A stretch of DNA of 64,000 bases from positions 372,001 to 436,000 of the forward strand of contig JAMYHL010000018.1 of the NCBI GenBank assembly GCA_025531455.1. Direction: 5' to 3'. The notes beneath the pieces were generated by a model that searched no databases, was not told the DNA's origin, and saw only the letters and a list, made by a program, of their open reading frames with translations. The DNA comes from Apiotrichum sp. Y4204. Taxonomy: Eukaryota > Basidiomycota > Tremellomycetes > Trichosporonales > Trichosporonaceae. The position numbers and the translations under genes were made by a program. This document shows positions 59,130 to 64,000 of this stretch, one piece after another (the first letter of the stretch is position 1; the number at the start of each line of letters is the position of its first letter).

Positions 59130-60610
59130 GGTGATGGGGGTGTAAAGAGAGTGTGTAGTGTAGAGTGGCGACAAGCGAGTGTGGCTAAGCAACTATGGCT
59201 ACAGGTGTTTTTGTTTTAGCGGTTGATGGGCACAGCACAGCTGGCAAGAATGTAGAGAAGAGAGGGGGGTTGGGTGATGATGAGGAAACAAACAACGTGC
59301 ACAAGTCGGTGCTTTTGTATCTTTAGGTCGGGCAGTGACCGGTCCCCAACTTTACCGCCAAGGCGATAAGTTATCGACTCGGGCAGTGGCTTGCGGCCTG
59401 TAGCCGATCGGGGTGGGGAGGAGTGGCGTGCGGTGAGCGGCTCGTGGGGATGAGGTTGCGCTCGCACGTTCCGATCTCCCGCTATCTTGGACGATGACGC
59501 TGTGGCTCCAGGCGCCGGCGACAGAGGGGGTATCAACTAGAAACGGGGGATGGGCCGGGGGTGGTATGCAGTAGGGGGTAGAATATTCCGCGGAATCTGC
59601 GCGGCAGGGGAGAGAGATAGGCGGGTGGCCTTGGTCGGCGTGCCGGTGTCGCGGACGACCTCCGAGCTCCGCGCACCGTACTCGGCACCCGGGTGGCATG
59701 GCCCCAGAATGACTCGGATAACAAGGACCTCGTTTCGTCCGCGTCGTCCGGCCGGTCCGGTGTCCGTGGGACGTGGCTCGGAGCGCTCGGATACGTCGGA
59801 TCGGACACGGGGGATGGCGGTATGCCTGTTTGGAGACATGGCGTGGAAACGGGGGTTGGCGCTGTGACGGTGTCCGCGTGGACGTTTGTCCGAGGACGCC
59901 GAGTAGCCAGTCGGATGAGGCGATAACGGGTGAGGCTCAGGGAGTAGAGTTTCCCATGGCTGTGGTGGATCGGGAATCGGGCACAGGGGTGGCAGGGTGG
60001 GGGTGTACAGCATTCTCGGAGTAGATACGTCGGTGCACGGCGAGAAGATTCGACAGGTGATAAATTTTATTCGCTCATTTTTTTATCGAGGATATCGCGG
60101 GAGATAGGGATGATAGGGGGAATAGGGGTGGGAACGGTGGAGTTAGCTCCAGGGTAGTCGCCAGGTGACGTCTGTGGCACCGAAAGCGCGGCGCTAGGGG
60201 CTGCCAAGTGGTGATGCGCCAGGGGTGAAGGACATTGTAGGCGAGAGAGACAAGCTTTGAAGGTTTTTTGTGGAAGATGCAGAAAAGGAACGGTGGAGCG
60301 GCATGTGGACGTGACATGTGATGTGGCAGCCGCCACACTAGTTGGGACGATCGGCGTAAATTTGATGAGATAAGCCGACCATAATAATCAAAAATTAAAA
60401 TTGATGAAAAAATGATGAAAAATAAACGTCAGCCACATACGCCAGGGGAAGGATCCGCGGGATGCGGCGGGAGGGATCTGCGCGCCAGATCCGATGTTTG
60501 TTTGGATGTGTCTGCTGCCACGTCGATCAGCACACGTGCTGCCGGCCGCGGCAGGCAGCAGATGCAGTCTGATGATGATAGTAGATGATAATGGCCCGAA
60601 TAATTACCGC

Positions 60611-60768
60611 ATTATTGGAGCCATCTCGCGTGGCGGTGGAGCTGCATAGGGCAGCTGATGGCTGGGCCACTACTGATATCATAGAGGGCTCATTATGAGT
60701 TGAGACACGTGCCAGGTGTGAAGTGTCTCACGGCTCCACGCAAACTTGGCATCATTGGAGCCATCTCA
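60611..60768. repeat. 18-bp direct repeat, ATTATTGGAGCCATCTC-type
   Basis: Copies at 60611-60628 (ATTATTGGAGCCATCTCG) and 60751-60768 (ATCATTGGAGCCATCTCA) differ at two positions and are exactly 140 bp apart. Noncoding; possibly paired binding sites. Confidence 0.6.
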
Positions 60769-62338
60769 GCACTTGGCTCATCCAGTCTAGAATCTGGTAG
60801 CAAGTTGCGGAATGACATGGAGCTGCGAAGTAGGAAAGAATACAAGCCGACTAAAAATATTCATCGCAGTAATAGTACAGAGTTGTGAGAGTGACTATAC
60901 CGGGCCGTGAGAGAAGGTATGTGAGTCCCTGGGCACCGAGCTAATTCCCTCGGCCGCTCCGAGACTAAGCTGCTTAGCTGCCAGCCATGGAGCCGTGGGG
61001 GGGATCAGTTCAGGGCCGCGCCCAAACAGGGCACTCACATGTCCATCCGTCCCTGACGATGCCGCCGGGAACGGCTCTGGTTGGTCATCACATGTCCACT
61101 CTAACGCAAACAGTAAAAAAAAAATCGGGAAAATTCGAAAAATCATAATGATAAAACTTTCGGGGGGACAACCCCGCGAGCATGCTACGTGCGGTGTTTG
61201 GTCACCACTTTTTCCATCGGCGTCGATGATTCGTCAACGTTCGACATTCCACGCAACCAGCCCTCCCTGTCCGTCCGGCGCAGGCCTCTCTCGCTGCGCT
61301 CTGCGCTCTGCGCACTGCGCCTCTCATGCCCTCACGCCCTGCGCCCCACATCCGAAACGCAGCCGCTTCCCAGGCGGACACGCAGGTATGTGTCTGCCCA
61401 AGCTCCCGGCGGGCACCTGCCAAGTAGCCGACGGCTTGGCAGCGCCACGAGAATAGGACAGCATCACACGCAGGAGAAGGGCGCTGCCAAAACACAGGAT
61501 CCAGGAATCGGACGGCTGGTCGGACAAGGATCCAAGGACCTCCTAAACCCAGATAGCAATCAGTTTCCTCGGTGCCCTGGGCGTGATTAATCGTGCTTGC
61601 GATTGAGGGTAACCCGCGCACCACGCCGGCCGCGCGGCTCTGAAACCAAGGCCACCTCCCGCATACCAAGGCTGTGAATCTCCGAGATCTCCCTGTGCTA
61701 TCTGCGACGGGTCCACTAGAATACCGTAGTCTGCACGGGAATGTACGCGCAGTCCAACCGGCGATACCAGTATACCTTGTCATGGTCCGAAGTGTTCCCG
61801 GGGTGCGTCCGCGGAGAGACACCGAGTCTCCTCCCCTCTCCCTCTCTACCTTACACCCGCGGCGTACCGCCCGCGGCTCATGTGCTTGCAGTGCGGCGTC
61901 GCCGTATCTCCCACTTTGGCCACGGTCAGCCCTCCGGATCTTCGGCCTCCGTCCGCTTCGTCAACGCCGCTGACGCTGCGCTCTCCACACCTCCACTCCC
62001 TGGCAACGCGGCCGCGCAATATTTTTCTCCCATGCTCGCTGCCGTACACCTACTCGCCTCTCTCGGTTGGGATCCGTCGCTGGCGATCGCCTTGGGCATG
62101 GTACCTCCATCATGACACACATGACCCTCTTCTTCGCCATCGCCTCGCTCCTCGTACGTTGCGCGCGTACACCACCCTCTATACCGCTACCCTCGCCGCG
62201 TTAGCACCCTCTTTCCTTATCTCCTTGCTAGGGATCCCCGAGATCCGAGCACGTTCCACCGATAGAGACACAAACACCTCACCTCCTCACCGGCCAAGTC
62301 GACGACCTCATCTCTCCACACTCCAGCACCTCGTCAGG

Positions 62339-62348
62339 TTTAAATAAG
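62339..62348 (+). promoter_or_regulatory. TATA-like element of GPD1
   Basis: TTTAAATAAG lies about 190 bp upstream of the GPD1 start, followed by a C/T- and A/C-rich leader (about 62380-62530) typical of highly expressed fungal genes. Confidence 0.55.
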
Positions 62349-62532
62349 CAGGGTTGCGATCGACATCTCATCCCCACATCCCACATCTTCCCCCCGCATA
62401 GATTCCCTCTCACACCATCTACTGTCTCTTACAAGTCAAGACAACACATCGCCACACTCTTTTAACTGGCCATTGATAGACTCGGAATCACTACCTTTAC
62501 TGTCTTTTCACAACACTTTACATTCATTCACA

Positions 62533-64000
62533 ATGTCGCGCGCTTCTACCGCCCCTTCTTCTCCCGTTCTCCACGCCATGTTCGAGGAGGTCACCATTGA
62601 GTCCGGTGTCACTACGCCTGGTGAGTAACTTGTCGTGCTGCTATCGAAAGTTTGTTCAGAACTTTCGAAGCTCTTCGGCGCAGCCCGGAGTCCAGTCCAC
62701 GTTACCCACACGTGCATTTGCCACTCCGCGGCGCGTACGGCGCCTAGCAGCATCCACGCCACCTATGACGTTGTGTACTGACTTCAGACCGTTCCGGATC
62801 TCCCCTCCAGGCTCTTCCCCCATCACCGCTCGCCGACGGCCGCCACCGCATCGCAGTGATCGGCTCCGGCAGCTGGGGAACCGCTCTTGCGAAGATTGCC
62901 GCTGAGAACGCCCTCCGCCGCCCAGACGACTTCCACCAGGAGGTCCGCATGTGGGTCCGCGAGAAGATTGTAAGTTTTTGATTTGTGGCACTTGCATCAT
63001 GCATTGCGGCGATCGAGATTAGATCAGTGGATCACAAATCAAGATCGCCTAATCATGGCGCCAATCCACGTGCTTCGCAGCTTTACCATTTGAACCCATC
63101 TAACGCCCCGCAGGTCCACGGCAAGAAGCTCACCGAGGTGATCAACTCTACGCACATGAACGACCGGTATCTTCCCGATGTTCAGCTCCCGAAGAACCTC
63201 GTTGCCACCCCCCGCCTGTGTGACGTCGTCAAGGACGCGACCCTGATCATCTTCGTCACCCCGCATCAGTTCCTTCACGCCGCCATCGCCGAGCTCAAGC
63301 GCGTCCCCGGCACCATCCACCCGGGCGCTCGTGTCGTTTCGGCTATCAAGGGCGTTGACGTCCACGGCGACAAGATCACCACCTTTGCATCTCTCATTGA
63401 GAGCGAGCTCGGCGTGCCCTGCTCTGCTCTCTCGGGCGCCAACGTCGCCCTCGAGGTTGCCGTCGGCCAGTTCTGCGAGACCACCATCGGCTGCCCGAAT
63501 GCCGACGAGGCTGCCCTCTGGCACGCGGTCTTTGATTCGCCCTCGTTCCGCGTCTCGACCGTCGAGGACGTCAACGGTGTCTCCCTCTCGGGTGCGCTCA
63601 AGAACGTCGTCGCTCTCGCCGCCGGTATGATTGACGGTCTCCGTCTCGGTGGCAACACCAAGGCCGCCATCCTCCGTATCGGCCTTGCCGAGATGACCGA
63701 GTTCACCCTCGCGTACTTCCCCGGCGTCAAGCGCCACACCTTCTCCAACGAGTCTGCCGGCTTCGCCGACCTCATTACCAGCGCGTACGGTGGCCGCAAC
63801 TCCAAGGTCGCGTGCGAGTTTGTCAAGTCTGGCAAGACGTTCGAGCACCTCGAGACCCTCATGCTCAAGGGCCAGAAGCTCCAGGGAACCGCCACCGCCG
63901 AGGAGGTGCACAACTTCCTCGAGGCGCGCGGCGCCGTCGACCGCTTCCCTCTTTTCGACAAGGTGTACAAGATTGCGTTCGAGGGCCTGCCTCCCACCGA
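62533..64000 (+). CDS. GPD1: GPD1, NAD-dependent glycerol-3-phosphate dehydrogenase (3' partial)
   Basis: Gpd1 reduces dihydroxyacetone phosphate to glycerol-3-phosphate, the first step of glycerol synthesis. Exons 62533-62620, 62788-62969 and 63114-64000 (open at the window end). The first intron is 167 nt, long for this window; the join gives TP-DRSGSPLQALPP. The NAD site is VIGSGSWGTALAK. Further family wording: MWVREK, VATPRLCDVVKDATLIIFVTPHQF, SAIKGVDV, SGANVALEVA, catalytic-lysine region GALKNVVALAAGMIDGL, ESAGFADLITSAYGGRN. About 385 residues are visible, close to the usual length, so only the last few dozen are missing. Together with the divergent GPP-like gene it would complete the path to free glycerol. 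Osmotic induction is expected from the family, not shown by the sequence. Confidence 0.96.

Larger units (their letters stand above)
59130..62532. promoter_or_regulatory. Large divergent region between GPP-like and GPD1 genes
   Basis: A 3.4-kb spacer between divergent starts. It contains an AT-rich island (about 60355-60430) and an 18-bp direct repeat 140 bp apart (60611 and 60751). The GPD1 side has a TATA-like element. Open frames of up to 206 codons occur on both strands but have no domain features. Likely a shared or stress-regulated promoter region. Confidence 0.45.

Noticed and set aside
59537..60013. 158-codon Pro-rich frame on the minus strand in the GPP/GPD1 spacer
   Set aside because: Composition-driven, no domain, overlaps other open frames.
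61202..61822. 206-codon frame on the minus strand upstream of GPD1
   Set aside because: No family resemblance and frames on the other strand are also open; promoter sequence is the simpler reading.
63039..63911. 290-codon frame antisense to GPD1
   Set aside because: Antisense shadow of a conserved enzyme.

Overview
The window looks like nuclear DNA of a GC-rich basidiomycete yeast, most likely a tremellomycete and perhaps Trichosporonales. That placement is inferred from gene content and intron style, not from a marker gene. Nearly every gene is spliced. Many introns are only 31-37 nt long, with GTRNGT-type donors and a CTRAY-like branch site about 10 nt before the acceptor AG. I rebuilt gene models by joining open frames at splice sites so that the reading frame and the expected family motifs continue across each junction. 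Exon coordinates are given in the entries.

Layout from left to right. 1-11643: the C-terminus of the retromer subunit VPS35 (+), an AVO2-like ankyrin protein of TORC2 (-), peroxisomal PEX13 (+), a Rieske/AIF-type oxidoreductase of the AIFM3 kind (+), a 917-residue unrecognised protein with an RGG box (-) and a small secreted six-cysteine protein (+). 11644-23856: a gene-poor stretch with the aquaporin gene (-) as its only island. 23857-31272: a 73-residue spliced small gene (+), a LENG1/CIR_N-type protein (-), NPL4 (+) and a DIA2/Pof3-like TPR/F-box/LRR protein (+). 32551-40116: a CSC1/OSCA-type channel (+) and protein kinase C PKC1 (-). 43399-49191: a WSS1-like WLM metalloprotease with about 15 introns (-), a small ankyrin protein (+) and the MAP kinase kinase STE7 (-). 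49192-64000: an intergenic zone carrying a decayed Hsp70 C-terminal fragment, a 1302-residue Ser/Arg-rich unrecognised protein (+), a HAD phosphatase of the glycerol-3-phosphate phosphatase type (-) and, head-to-head with it, glycerol-3-phosphate dehydrogenase GPD1 (+), which runs off the window.

Functional themes. Glycerol and osmotic homeostasis recur: GPD1 and the GPP-like phosphatase are the two committed steps of glycerol synthesis, and aquaporin, a CSC1-type channel and the cell-wall-integrity kinase PKC1 are also present. AVO2 belongs to TORC2, which acts upstream of PKC in yeasts. NPL4 and WSS1 both work with Cdc48/p97 in yeast. These links come from family knowledge; apart from the GPP/GPD pair the genes are far apart and chance is a fair explanation.

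The most unusual observations are architectural. The WSS1 zinc-binding motif is assembled from three exons, one of them a 15-nt microexon. The Rieske iron-sulphur motifs of the AIFM3-like gene are spread over 27-, 19- and 48-nt exons. The NPL4 start codon appears to form a coding exon of exactly three bases. I saw no convincing tRNA, rRNA, transposon or CRISPR.
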